This document shows positions 15,428-23,145 of a DNA stretch of 39,902 bases, in pieces (the stretch's first letter is position 1; each line of letters opens with the position of its first letter). The DNA is taken from NCBI GenBank assembly GCA_018993265.1, contig JAGKSW010000127.1:1-39902 (forward strand), given 5' to 3'. The stretch is from Nostoc sp. TH1S01 (GTDB lineage Bacteria > Cyanobacteriota > Cyanobacteriia > Cyanobacteriales > Nostocaceae). A model generated the notes under the pieces. That model ran no database searches. It worked only from the letters and a program-made list of their open reading frames with translations, and was not told where the DNA came from. Both the position numbers and the translations under genes were made by a program.

Positions 15428-16744
15428 ATGGATAAATCCATTGTTCAGTTAGTTGATGAGTTACCCAGTGACAATATTACTGTCAAAGTTCTCAAAGCCC
15501 TTGATTATGTAGCGCCGGGACAGTGGGATAATTTGGTGGGATTTGATGATACAGTCCGCGCGATTACTGGCGAAACTGATGCTAATGTGATTCAAAGAAT
15601 CCGCGATCGCGCCAATAGTATATATTTAGATCCACAACACGGTTATCAAGCAGCTATCAAACTGTATCAAATCATCGACAAAGCCGATGCAGCAATGGGA
15701 ACTGCGGCTTTAGCTAACAAAGTGGGCGAAAAAATTAGTTTTCTCTCGTTTTTAGGTAACATTACACCCAAAGCCGATGTCACCCAAACAATTGATTTAG
15801 TTCTCAAAATCGCTGTCGAAATCATCGCCTTCTGCAAAATCAATGGAATTCCCCAACCGAACCCCCAAGAATTTGCCAATACTTTAGCGAATAACTATCA
15901 AAATGCTTCCCTGATGCGGATGGCAGCTTTAGTTTGTATAGATGGCATTTTACCTTTAGGCCCCGACTTTCTGATTAAAATTCAGGAAATTATTAGCGGT
16001 GCTAATACTAATGATGCGATCGCCCAAAATCCTGTCTTCCAAGCTGTTAATAGTTCTTTACCTGGGAATAGCCCTGCGGATAAAGTTGGTTTTCTTTCCC
16101 AAGCGTTTAACTCAGTCCAAGGTTGGATGAATGGACTTGTAGCTAAAACAGGAATCACACCACAGTCAATTGCTAGTGGTTTGAGTAGTTTTATTCAGAT
16201 TGCTGACGATAATTTAGACTTTGTCGCCGCAGTCTTAGATCAAACTACAAATTATTTTGAGCATACAGGTATTCAAACTGTCGCCCGCAGTATAATTTTA
16301 CAAGCTCACACTCTCGTCAAAGCCGAAATTGCGGAAGAAGCGAAAAAACCACAAAAACAAGATACTGCATCGGCTAGTAAGTCTAAATCAGATACCAGCC
16401 AGTATGCAGTCAATAGCACAGTAGAAGTCTGGGACGAAGAAGACGAAGAATGGTACAAAGCCACAATTCAGAAAATTAAAGACGACCAATTCTATATCAA
16501 TTACATCGGCTATGGTTCATCTTCTGATGAGTGGGTTGGTGAAGAAAATATTCGGACTCGTGATATTGAATCATCCGATGATAATGGATTTGCCGTTGGT
16601 CAAAAAATCAAATGCTGGGATGATGAAAACGAAGAATGGTATACCGCCACAATTGAAGAAATTCGTGGTCAGCAATACTTTGTGCATTATGCTGGTTATG
16701 ACTCATCTTATGATGAATGGCTTGATTTAGAAGAAATTTGCTAA
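15428..16744 (+). CDS. Protein with unknown helical region and two C-terminal Tudor-knot-like domains
   Basis: A 438-aa protein, ATG preceded by AAGGA seven bases upstream. The first ~310 residues are predicted mostly helical (for example TIDLVLKIAVEIIAFCKI, IASGLSSFIQIADDNLDFV) and match no family I know. A Lys/Ser-rich linker follows. Then two tandem domains of about 50 aa (326-375 and 387-438): VEVWDEEDEEWYKATI-x-INYIGYGSSSDEWV and IKCWDDENEEWYTATI-x-VHYAGYDSSYDEWL. The pattern 'W-D-E-x-EWY-x-A-T-I ... Y-x-G-(Y)-x-S-S-x-D-E-W' is that of Tudor-knot/chromo-barrel domains, which in eukaryotes bind nucleic acid or modified histones. Both have the aromatic residues. Function unknown. Confidence 0.8.
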   Translation: MDKSIVQLVDELPSDNITVKVLKALDYVAPGQWDNLVGFDDTVRAITGETDANVIQRIRDRANSIYLDPQHGYQAAIKLYQIIDKADAAMGTAALANKVGEKISFLSFLGNITPKADVTQTIDLVLKIAVEIIAFCKINGIPQPNPQEFANTLANNYQNASLMRMAALVCIDGILPLGPDFLIKIQEIISGANTNDAIAQNPVFQAVNSSLPGNSPADKVGFLSQAFNSVQGWMNGLVAKTGITPQSIASGLSSFIQIADDNLDFVAAVLDQTTNYFEHTGIQTVARSIILQAHTLVKAEIAEEAKKPQKQDTASASKSKSDTSQYAVNSTVEVWDEEDEEWYKATIQKIKDDQFYINYIGYGSSSDEWVGEENIRTRDIESSDDNGFAVGQKIKCWDDENEEWYTATIEEIRGQQYFVHYAGYDSSYDEWLDLEEIC

Positions 16745-16797
16745 TACAGCAGAAGGCAGTGATTCGGCTACGCTCACCAAGCGGATGCAGGTGGTAA

Positions 16798-16846
16798 ATG
16801 TAGAGACGTTACATGTAACGTCTCTACATGGTTTTGGGTTTTACTT
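16798..16846 (-). repeat. Dispersed palindromic repeat, copy 3 (inverted)
   Basis: Contains the same 28-bp perfect palindrome (16800-16827) as copies at 1026 and 7636. Flanked on the right by ATGGTTTTGGGTTTTACTT, which corresponds in reverse to the left flank of copies 1 and 2. It reaches into the TTA that encodes the stop of the JmjC gene (16841-16843). Confidence 0.8.
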
Positions 16847-17995
16847 CACTAACAAAATTCCTTCAGTTACAAGACGTGTAACTAAGGGAATAATATCACC
16901 TTCTAAATCTGAATCTGGTGACCAATCAGCAATATCAAATAAGCTAAATTCATCACAATTAAATAAATTTTCTACTAATTTTTCTGGTATGCCTTTGAGG
17001 TCAATTTGTTTAGAACCAACTCGCACTTGATATTGTGCATCATCAATTTGTTTAATCCGAATCCGGTGCAGTGGCGACCATATAAACTGAGTTGTAAATA
17101 AATTCGGAAAAACATTCATTCCCATTTGAGCGGGTAAACCAACTAATAACTGCGATTGATGTTGATGATTTAGTGATTCTATATATTTTTGGAAAATATC
17201 AGGTTGCTGTAAAGTCTCAATTAAATGCTGACGTAATGCACTTAACTGTTGTTCTATCACATTTGTATTGCTGTTAGCGATCGCGGGTAAACTTTGCCGC
17301 CAACAGGTATTTTCGCATAAGTCTTTGATCAGCCAATCAAGCCAATCAAGCCCTGTTTGACATTCAATCCCAACAGTAAGATGAAGAGATGGCTGTTCAC
17401 AAGCCACAGCATAGTGCCAATGTCCTCTAGGAATATACAGTAAATCTCCTGCTTGTAACACACATTCTAGATAAGGCGGTGCTTGTGGTTGCTGTTGTTT
17501 TGATGATGGCATATCTGCGGTGGGGTATAACACCGTTGGCTCATAAACAAACCATTGTTTTTCACCATCAATTTGCAGAATCAATACATCATGAGTGTCG
17601 TAGTGACAATCAAAACCTTGCTGTTTAGCTGGTGAACAATATAAATTAATGTGGGTTTCATAGCCAATTTCATGGCGCAGATTTGCTGCAAGTTTTGCTA
17701 CAGCCGGAATTCGATGATGTACACCGTTGATAATTAGTGTAGCACCTTGACGCAGGCGATCGCTCCACTCTTGCCGATTACGTGTCTCTGGGAGAGATTT
17801 ACCATTCATCGAGAAGCGTAAATCTGGTTCCTTGAGTTTGTGATAATTCAGTAATTCATTCAAATCTTTCCACGAAAAAAAAAATTGCCATCTTTGAGAA
17901 TTATCAGTTGAAATATGAATTGCTTTTTTTGTCCAGAACTCTGTAAAAAATTTATCTAATGGAAAGTCTGATAGTAGCTCTTGTAAAGTTTTCAT
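16841..17995 (-). CDS. JmjC/cupin-type Fe(II)/2-oxoglutarate oxygenase-like protein
   Basis: A 384-aa cupin protein of the JmjC/RoxA (YcfD-like) class. Iron ligands are visible as the HxD pair H131-Y-D133 in FDCHYDTHDV and a distal His in PRGHWHYAV (H192 or H194). The strand LILQIDGEKQWFVYEP and the block GDLLYIPRGHWH are hallmarks of this fold. Relatives hydroxylate ribosomal proteins (bacterial L16/L27-type enzymes) or other peptides; the substrate here is unknown. The N-terminal ~90 aa resemble the helical lead-in of RoxA-type enzymes (KFFTEFWTKKAIHI). The C-terminal winged-helix-like tail (IPEKLVENLFNCDEF ... LVTRLVTEGILLVK) fits the same family. Monocistronic; the stop codon abuts the dispersed palindromic repeat. 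Confidence 0.85.
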   Translation of the reverse strand: MKTLQELLSDFPLDKFFTEFWTKKAIHISTDNSQRWQFFFSWKDLNELLNYHKLKEPDLRFSMNGKSLPETRNRQEWSDRLRQGATLIINGVHHRIPAVAKLAANLRHEIGYETHINLYCSPAKQQGFDCHYDTHDVLILQIDGEKQWFVYEPTVLYPTADMPSSKQQQPQAPPYLECVLQAGDLLYIPRGHWHYAVACEQPSLHLTVGIECQTGLDWLDWLIKDLCENTCWRQSLPAIANSNTNVIEQQLSALRQHLIETLQQPDIFQKYIESLNHQHQSQLLVGLPAQMGMNVFPNLFTTQFIWSPLHRIRIKQIDDAQYQVRVGSKQIDLKGIPEKLVENLFNCDEFSLFDIADWSPDSDLEGDIIPLVTRLVTEGILLVK

Positions 17996-18223
17996 ATCAT
18001 ATTAATTAATATTGTCAAAAACCGCTTTTAATTTATTAATGTATTTATTAATAAAAAAGGGCAGTGTATAGCAATCCTATTTGATATATGAACATAAAAA
18101 ATAACAGAATTTTGGTAAATCATTTAGGATTACTATATCCATCCATACCCCGCGCAGAATTTCCAAACTTAGAACTTTAATTCTAAGCCAGCTTAATTAT
18201 GATTAGCTTTTTAGTCACAAATG

Positions 18224-18541
18224 CTAATCATCATCATCTCCACTGTCACTATTGCTATTACTGTTGCTGTTGCTATTGCTATTGCTATTGCTATTACTAT
18301 TACTGTTGCTATTGCTGCTGCGGTTACGGTTGCGTCTGCGATCGCGCTCACTATTATCCGCTAAGATTAGTTCAGCAGATTCGCTACCTGCTAAGTCAAC
18401 TACACCGAATTCAATAGAAGATGTACGTTTTAAATCAGATTGTGATGCAAAATTAGCAGCCTGAACCGATTGACTTCCTACAGGTAAAAACAAGCCGAAA
18501 CTAGCACCGACGAGTAAACCAAGAATAATTTTAGGATTCAT
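18224..18541 (-). CDS. Secreted low-complexity Ser-Asn repeat protein
   Basis: A 105-aa protein starting at the ATG at 18541 (a TTG two codons upstream is less likely). Residues 1-30 form a signal peptide (KIILGLLVGASFGLFLPVG, cleavage plausible after VQAA). A short conserved-looking middle (SSIEFGVVDLAGSESAELIL) is followed by a basic patch (DRRRNRNR), then about 12 Ser-Asn dipeptides and an acidic end (DSGDDDD). The Ser-Asn tract is encoded by a hexanucleotide-type tandem repeat at about 18245-18310. Likely periplasmic or extracellular; function unknown. Repeat length is probably variable. Confidence 0.65.
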   Translation of the reverse strand: MNPKIILGLLVGASFGLFLPVGSQSVQAANFASQSDLKRTSSIEFGVVDLAGSESAELILADNSERDRRRNRNRSSNSNSNSNSNSNSNSNSNSNSNSDSGDDDD

Positions 18542-18981
18542 GTGCAACTCTTTATTAAGTACAAGATAGACTAGTAGTCAGAAAGCAAGCTGAAATTTCT
18601 TGTTTCTTCCTTAATGTCTATACTTGAGCTTATGGATGAAAAAAATATGAATAACTGATGAGAAGATTCTCATCTACTTTTTGATATAGATATTTCATTT
18701 AAATAGCACAAGATTAGATGATTTCTTTGCATTCAGTCCGGGTGGAAGATGTAATTTACTATTTTGGAGATAGATGATTTTAGTAACTGCAAACTTCTAC
18801 CAAATAACGCTGGATTTTAGTCAGAGTATCGTGAAATTCTGGGAATCAAAAATACTGTGTTATAAAAATAACATTATTTATAATACTTAGTAATTCTGTT
18901 AATTTATACCTAAAAGGCTTGCCGAGTTACAAGACTCGTAGACTAGACTAGTAGCACAAGAGAACAATTTGCGAGGAAAAT
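18542..18981. other. Intergenic region between divergent genes, no feature recognised
   Basis: 440 bp of A/T-rich DNA between the secreted repeat protein (minus) and the first VWA gene (plus). It must carry both promoters. GCGAGGAAAA at 18971-18980 is the ribosome-binding site of the VWA gene. No stable hairpin or repeat stood out. Confidence 0.5.
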
Positions 18982-19587
18982 ATGATGAGCGATCGCGACT
19001 ATACATTAATCTTAGACAAAAGCGGTAGTATGTCTACACCTGATCAAGCAGGTGGTAGAAGTAGATGGGACATAGCTCAAGAGTCTACTCTGGCTTTAGC
19101 ACGAAAATGCGAACAATTTGATCCAGACGGTATTACTGTATATGTATTTTCTGGCAGATTCAAGCGTTATGACGATGTGACCTCAGCCAAAGTTGCACAG
19201 ATTTTTCAAGAAAATGACCCTGCTGGTACTACCAACTTAGCGGCTGTACTTCTTGACGCAACCAACAATTATTTTCAACGTAAAGCCGCAGGTAAAACTA
19301 AAGCTAATGGTGAAACAATTTTAGTAATTACTGATGGTGAACCCGACGATCGCAAAGCTGTCTTTGAAGTAATTATCCAAGCATCTCGTCAAATGGAACG
19401 AGATGAGGAATTAGCCATTTCTATTATTCAAGTTGGTTCAGATCCTCAAGCCACAAAGTTTCTCAAAGCGTTAGATGATCAATTGCAAGGTGTCGGTGCA
19501 AAATTCGATATCTGCGATACCATCACTTTAGACGATTTAGAAGAAATGAGCCTTGCTGATGTCTTGATGAATGCAATTACCGATTGA
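18982..19587 (+). CDS. VWA-domain protein with intact MIDAS, copy 1
   Basis: A 201-aa single-domain von Willebrand factor A protein. The metal-ion-dependent adhesion site is complete: DKSGS (Asp12, Ser14, Ser16), Thr in AGTTN (about 83-84) and Asp118 in ITDGEPDD. Lacks a signal peptide, so it is cytosolic. VWA proteins of this size (TerY-like) act as metal-dependent protein-binding modules in phosphorylation-linked or AAA-ATPase-linked complexes; no such partner is adjacent. A GAGGA sequence lies just before the start; the next ATG at 18985 is equally possible. Followed 101 bp later by a close paralogue and then by a small coiled-coil protein, probably one transcript. Confidence 0.9.
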   Translation: MMSDRDYTLILDKSGSMSTPDQAGGRSRWDIAQESTLALARKCEQFDPDGITVYVFSGRFKRYDDVTSAKVAQIFQENDPAGTTNLAAVLLDATNNYFQRKAAGKTKANGETILVITDGEPDDRKAVFEVIIQASRQMERDEELAISIIQVGSDPQATKFLKALDDQLQGVGAKFDICDTITLDDLEEMSLADVLMNAITD

Positions 19588-19680
19588 GTTGTTAATAGTC
19601 AATAGTCAATGATTAGTAAATTTCTTAGTTTTACCAAATGACAAATGACTAATAACCAATAACTAATAACTAATTGGAGA
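19588..19680 (+). repeat. Short tandem repeats (AATAGTCA/ACTAATAACC type)
   Basis: TTAATAGTCAATAGTCAATG and, further on, ACTAATAACCAATAACTAAT fill the gap between the two VWA genes. These are slippage-type repeats like those at 23716-23745 and 27915-27935. No hairpin typical of a terminator is seen, which favours co-transcription of the VWA genes. Confidence 0.6.
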
Positions 19681-19688
19681 ACTTAATT

Positions 19689-20294
19689 ATGCTAGACAGC
19701 CGAGACTATACTCTAATTATTGATAAAAGTGGCAGCATGGCAACCCCAGACCAAAAAGGCGGAAGAAGCCGCTGGGTTGCAGCACAAGAATCTACTTTAG
19801 CGTTAGCTAGTAAGTGTGAACAATTTGACCCCGATGGGATTACTGTATATGTTTTTTCCGGAAGATTTAAGCGATATGACAATGTAACTACTAGTAAAGT
19901 TACACAAATTTTTCAAGAAAATGATCCATCAGGAACAACAGATTTAGCCGCAGTCTTAAAACACGCCACAGATGATTATTTTCAACGTAAAGCTGCGGGT
20001 ACAGCAAAGCCAAATGGAGACACAATTTTAGTAGTAACTGATGGCGAACCAGACGATCGCAAAGCAGTGATGCGAGTCATTATCGAAGCGTCTCGTCGGA
20101 TGGATAGAGATGAGGAACTAGCAATTTCCTTTATTCAAGTTGGTACAGATCCCCAAGCAACTCGGTTTCTCAAAGTATTAGATGATGAACTGCAAAGTGC
20201 TGGGGCAAAATTCGATATCTGTGACACCATTACAATGGAAGATATGGAAGATTTAAGTTTATCAGAAGTTTTGCTCAACGCTATTAACGATTAG
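19689..20294 (+). CDS. VWA-domain protein with intact MIDAS, copy 2
   Basis: A 201-aa paralogue of the preceding gene and exactly the same length when started at ATG 19689, which has GGAGAA about eight bases upstream; a TTG at 19674 is less likely. It aligns without gaps: DSRDYTLIIDKSGSM, GRSRW, CEQFDPDGITVYVFSGRFKR, GTTDLAAVL, VVTDGEPDDRKAV, FDICDTIT. MIDAS residues are conserved. Divergence is spread evenly, mostly conservative, so both copies appear to be under selection. Arose by tandem duplication; perhaps the two form a heteromeric complex. Next gene begins 98 bp downstream. Confidence 0.9.
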   Translation: MLDSRDYTLIIDKSGSMATPDQKGGRSRWVAAQESTLALASKCEQFDPDGITVYVFSGRFKRYDNVTTSKVTQIFQENDPSGTTDLAAVLKHATDDYFQRKAAGTAKPNGDTILVVTDGEPDDRKAVMRVIIEASRRMDRDEELAISFIQVGTDPQATRFLKVLDDELQSAGAKFDICDTITMEDMEDLSLSEVLLNAIND

Positions 20295-20392
20295 GCTAAC
20301 AATTAGGCATTATTATTTTATCCGCGTGCATCCGCTTGCATCTGCGGTTAATTATTCATTCTAGCGTTCGCTCACACATAACACTAACAAAA

Positions 20393-20794
20393 ATGGACTC
20401 TATTGATAAACTATTAGCTCAACTCAAAGCGGAATATGATCCAGCAAAACCCGCACCTGCACCACAACAGCCAAAACCAGATGTAGTTCCACCATTCATT
20501 TCTACACCACCTAAATCACAATCTATTATCGATAACATTTTGGCAGAGGTAAAAGCCGATGTCGAAGCGCAAGCAGCAGCCGAGGAATTGCAAAGACAGC
20601 AAGAACTAGAACAAGAACGCCTTCGACAAGAACAAATCAAAGCCCAGCAATTAGAAGTTTTGCAAAAACAAGCCAAAGAATGGTTAGATAAATTAGATCC
20701 TTTTTCACCAGAAGGATTATGGTTTGAAAGATTTGCTGAAGGCTACCCCTCAAAATTAGCCGCAGCAATTGAATATTTACAAAATAACAAATAA
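20393..20794 (+). CDS. Small Pro-rich/coiled-coil protein, possible Slr1339-type salt-stress protein
   Basis: A 133-aa protein starting at ATG 20393 (upstream in-frame codons to 20336 do not look coding). N-terminus MDSIDKLLAQLKAEYDP is a short amphipathic helix; residues 20-40 are Pro/Ala/Gln-rich; residues about 50-100 form a Gln/Glu-rich coiled coil (EELQRQQELEQERLRQEQ); the end (KEWLDKLDPFSPEGLWFERFAEGYPSKLAAAIEYL) is compact and conserved-looking. From memory this matches the cyanobacterial 'salt stress protein, Slr1339 family'; I cannot verify that here. Position after two VWA genes suggests that it works with them. No catalytic motif. Confidence 0.7.
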   Translation: MDSIDKLLAQLKAEYDPAKPAPAPQQPKPDVVPPFISTPPKSQSIIDNILAEVKADVEAQAAAEELQRQQELEQERLRQEQIKAQQLEVLQKQAKEWLDKLDPFSPEGLWFERFAEGYPSKLAAAIEYLQNNK

Positions 20795-20886
20795 TTAACT
20801 TTGGTTAGTGAATAAGAATATGATTTTGCAGCGAAACTTATACCAATTCTCCCTCAAGATGTACTAAATTATCTTGATAAAATCTC

Positions 20887-20927
20887 CGCGCACCTTTGCG
20901 CTAACCTCCGCACACCTTTGCGTTAAA
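20887..20927 (+). repeat. Imperfect direct repeat CCGC(G/A)CACCTTTGCG(C/T)TAA
   Basis: Two tandem copies of an 18-20 bp unit with CACCTTTGCG cores lie between the coiled-coil protein gene and the HxlR gene. Related 'GGCGCAAAGGCGCA' repeats occur at 29641-29668 and 36680-36705 in the other orientation. Confidence 0.5.
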
Positions 20928-20950
20928 AAACATAAAGTACACAATTTATC

Positions 20951-21310
20951 TTATTCTGAATTCTGAATTCTGACTCCTGAATTCTGCTGTAAATGTTCAA
21001 CAGCCCAATCGTGCATCGCATAAAGAATCGGTTTAAGACTTTCCCCCAAGGGTGTTAAGGAATATTCTACTTTTGGAGGGATTTCGGCATAAATTTGTCG
21101 ATGTACTATGCCATCTTCTTCCATTTCTCGAAGTTGCTGAGTCAACATCTTTTGCGTGATTCCAGGTAAAGCTCGTTGCAATTCACCAAAACGTTTGACA
21201 CCAGTTATTAATTCCCGAATAATTAAAACTTTCCAGCGTCCACCAATTACTTTTAGAGTAGTTTCTACTTCACAAGTTAGCCTGTGATCGCTTTGTGCAT
21301 CTGCTTTCAT
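20951..21310 (-). CDS. HxlR-family winged-helix transcriptional regulator
   Basis: A 119-aa HxlR-type regulator (MarR-like winged helix). Typical sequence: CEVETTLKVIGGRWKVLIIRELITG, RFGELQRALPGITQKMLTQQLREME, DGIVHRQIYAEIPPKVEYSLTPLGESL. These dimeric proteins bind DNA and usually respond to oxidative, electrophilic or small-molecule signals through an N-terminal Cys; a Cys is present at position 13. An ACTT-N6-AAGT dyad at about 21315-21328, just before the start, could be an operator. The last ten residues (SGVRIQNSE) are encoded by the GAATTCTGA tandem repeat, so the gene reads through into spacer repeat DNA. It follows tenA by 79 bp on the same strand. Confidence 0.88.
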   Translation of the reverse strand: MKADAQSDHRLTCEVETTLKVIGGRWKVLIIRELITGVKRFGELQRALPGITQKMLTQQLREMEEDGIVHRQIYAEIPPKVEYSLTPLGESLKPILYAMHDWAVEHLQQNSGVRIQNSE

Positions 21311-21389
21311 GGTGACTTTTTAGTAAGTAAATTATACAGCTATATTTTGAGATAACTAAAATATCGATTTAATGGGCATAACATCGCTA

Positions 21390-22010
21390 CTACAGTGTCC
21401 ACGCAGCTTGAAAAAAATCACGTTCGCAAAGCATAGCGTAACGGTAAGTTGAATGAATTAAAGCATTATTAGTGGCGTAGTTATCAACCAAGCTTTCTAA
21501 TTGTTGCGCTAGTGGTTGAAAATCTGTACTACTGTAAGTACGAATCCAATCAGCATATTGATGATTCGGAATACCATCACAAGCTAACTGTTCGCCCAAA
21601 AAAGCATACAAACGCATACAAGGTGACATCGCCGCCGCCGTCATCCCAATATCGCTACCCCAAGCTGTAGCTAACAAAAAATCTGTATAACGGCGGGTGG
21701 CTGCGCTTGGTTCTACAGAGTCTAAATTAACTCCCCACTTGAGTGCATAGCTTTGGTGTAGTTGTAACTCGGCTAAAACTCCACTCACTAAGTTGTGAAA
21801 TATATTAAAACCTTTCCAATCTGGTGCTTTAGCTGCGGCGATGCTGTAAGCACGGGCGAAAGCTTCTAAGAAAAAAGCATCTTGTCCCACATAGTAAGCA
21901 AACTTGACTGGTTCCAGAGTCCCATCAGCAATACCTTGTACAAAAGGATGCTCTAGGCAAGCTTGCCCTAAATCTTGATTTGCTACCCACAATTCATTGG
22001 ATAAAGTCAT
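21390..22010 (-). CDS. tenA: TenA-family thiaminase II / aminopyrimidine aminohydrolase
   Basis: A 206-aa all-helical TenA protein that hydrolyses aminopyrimidines for thiamin salvage. Residues matching the Bacillus enzyme as I recall it: substrate-binding Asp44 (QDAFFLEAF), nucleophile Cys131 in SPCMRLYAFLG, and Glu196 near the C-terminus (CERDFFQAAW). The Cys places it in the TenA_C class. No other thi genes are adjacent, and I do not see a TPP riboswitch (no recognisable CTGAGA/thi-box pair) upstream. The leader has a hairpin (22030-22060). It is upstream of, and probably co-transcribed with, the HxlR gene. Confidence 0.9.
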   Translation of the reverse strand: MTLSNELWVANQDLGQACLEHPFVQGIADGTLEPVKFAYYVGQDAFFLEAFARAYSIAAAKAPDWKGFNIFHNLVSGVLAELQLHQSYALKWGVNLDSVEPSAATRRYTDFLLATAWGSDIGMTAAAMSPCMRLYAFLGEQLACDGIPNHQYADWIRTYSSTDFQPLAQQLESLVDNYATNNALIHSTYRYAMLCERDFFQAAWTL

Positions 22011-22029
22011 TAGTTAGCAGCCAACTTAA

Positions 22030-22060
22030 ATAAGGATGAAATTAACACTTTTATCCTTAT
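22030..22060 (-). promoter_or_regulatory. Leader hairpin upstream of tenA
   Basis: ATAAGGAT (22030-22037) and ATCCTTAT (22053-22060) form an 8-bp stem with a 15-nt loop, 20-50 bases before the tenA ATG. In the RNA the stem contains the AAGGAT purine stretch and so could influence translation or stability. Function is inference. Confidence 0.35.
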
Positions 22061-22128
22061 ATGTAGCAAGCATATATCATGTTTATAAGCATTAAATTGA
22101 TTGTCAGCGGTTATTAGTTTTCTGTATA

Positions 22129-22158
22129 GTAAAAGAGGCAGAAAAAATTTCTGCCTCT
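22129..22158 (-). terminator. Rho-independent terminator on the minus strand
   Basis: AGAGGCAGAAA (22134-22144) and TTTCTGCCTCT (22148-22158) are perfect 11-bp inverted repeats with a 3-nt loop. Read on the minus strand the stem is followed by TTTTAC, as in a terminator. It would stop minus-strand transcripts coming from the RRM gene (end 22663) or an unannotated RNA in between, before they enter tenA. A smaller hairpin AACTGC/GCAGTT (22165-22180) sits just upstream. Confidence 0.7.
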
Positions 22159-22662
22159 GGTTAAACTGCGTTAGCAGTTCAGTAATATTTCCATATTTGA
22201 TTGTTACATGTATCCAACTAACTTCCAACATCTACGCAACACAGTTTTAACTTTTGCCACAATACAAGCCATTTTCTTTAAATAAACTTTGTAGAGACGT
22301 GATATTGCTACGCCTCTACTAGTTTAACAGTATGTATCTCCCTCACGCTGGCGGTTCGTAACTCTGGAAGATTTGGACAAACTTAATCAAACTGAAACTA
22401 ATGCGATCGCCTACGCTGTAAACCACGCAATCTCTGGTAAAATTTGACATATCTGTATAATTATGCCTCTGTGTGCATGAATTATACAAAAATGCCACTG
22501 TGTAGCTTTTTTCCACTCTACAACAAACAATTTCCAACCAACACTAGCAATTTCTCACTGCAATTCGCTACGAGTCGATGCTTTGTCAATCATCACAAAC
22601 GGACAATTAAAAATTAAAAATCAGCAATTTGATTTTTAATTTTTAATTTCTCCTTGCTAGTC
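22159..22662. other. Spacer between RRM gene and tenA terminator
   Basis: No complete gene. It holds a diverged copy of the 28-bp palindromic repeat (22291-22319, GTAGAGACGT ... ACGCCTCTAC), a start-less but protein-like reading frame at 22328-22447 (RWRFVTLEDLDKLNQTETNA then IAYAVNHAISGKI), and an AT-rich inverted repeat at about 22602-22650 (AATTAAAAATTAAAAATCA against TGATTTTTAATTTTTAATT). The last, just after the RRM stop, could act as a weak terminator on the minus strand. Confidence 0.45.
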
Positions 22663-23145
22663 TTAATTTGTGGTTTGTGCTGCTAACATCTGCTTCAGTT
22701 TTTCTAGTTCAGATGCCCAACGGGGATCTGGACGAATTGCATCTGTATCAGTTGTGCTGGTAGTTTCGCGTCCACCACTGCTGCGTTTAGATTTCTTAGA
22801 ACCTTTGTCACGACGATTGCTTTCTTTGTTGCTGCTAGGAGTAGGATTGCTGGCAGCAGCTTTCGGCGCTTGTTCTTCGCCTTCATCACCCTTGGTGCGG
22901 GGCAATGCTTTTTCTAGCTTAATCGGGGTATCTTTGAACAACTGACCATTATATTTTTCAATAATTTGATCAGCTTGTTCGTCATTGTTGACAGTTAAGA
23001 AACCAAAACCACGACATTTACCGGTTTTCCGGTCTTTAATTAGTTTTGTGGTGACAGCATCGCCTTCTGCCGCAAAAACTGCTTGCAGGTCTTGACGATC
23101 TATTTCTTCTTTTGGCAAATTGCCTATATATAGGCGAACGGACAT
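22663..23145 (-). CDS. RRM-type RNA-binding protein (cyanobacterial Rbp, longer class)
   Basis: A 160-aa RNA-binding protein. One RRM (1-82) has RNP2 LYIGNL and RNP1 KCRGFGFLTV with the aromatic residues that stack on RNA. A basic, Ser-rich linker (SNRRDKGSKKSKRSS) leads to a conserved-looking C-terminal helix DPRWASELEKLKQMLAAQ. This tail separates it from the short Gly-rich cold-inducible Rbp proteins and resembles the Synechocystis Rbp2/Rbp3 group, which I recall as localising mRNAs to thylakoids. A strong GGAGG lies about eight bases before the ATG. The 5' spacer is long (over 400 bp) and A/T-rich, consistent with a long leader. Confidence 0.88.
   Translation of the reverse strand: MSVRLYIGNLPKEEIDRQDLQAVFAAEGDAVTTKLIKDRKTGKCRGFGFLTVNNDEQADQIIEKYNGQLFKDTPIKLEKALPRTKGDEGEEQAPKAAASNPTPSSNKESNRRDKGSKKSKRSSGGRETTSTTDTDAIRPDPRWASELEKLKQMLAAQTTN

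Noticed and set aside
18252-18464. Plus-strand poly-Leu/Arg frame opposite the secreted repeat protein
   Set aside because: It is the antisense reading of the Ser-Asn repeat and has no start signals.
22011-22240. TPP riboswitch upstream of tenA
   Set aside because: Hairpins are present but the conserved thi-box sequences (CUGAGA and the pyrophosphate-binding arm) were not found.
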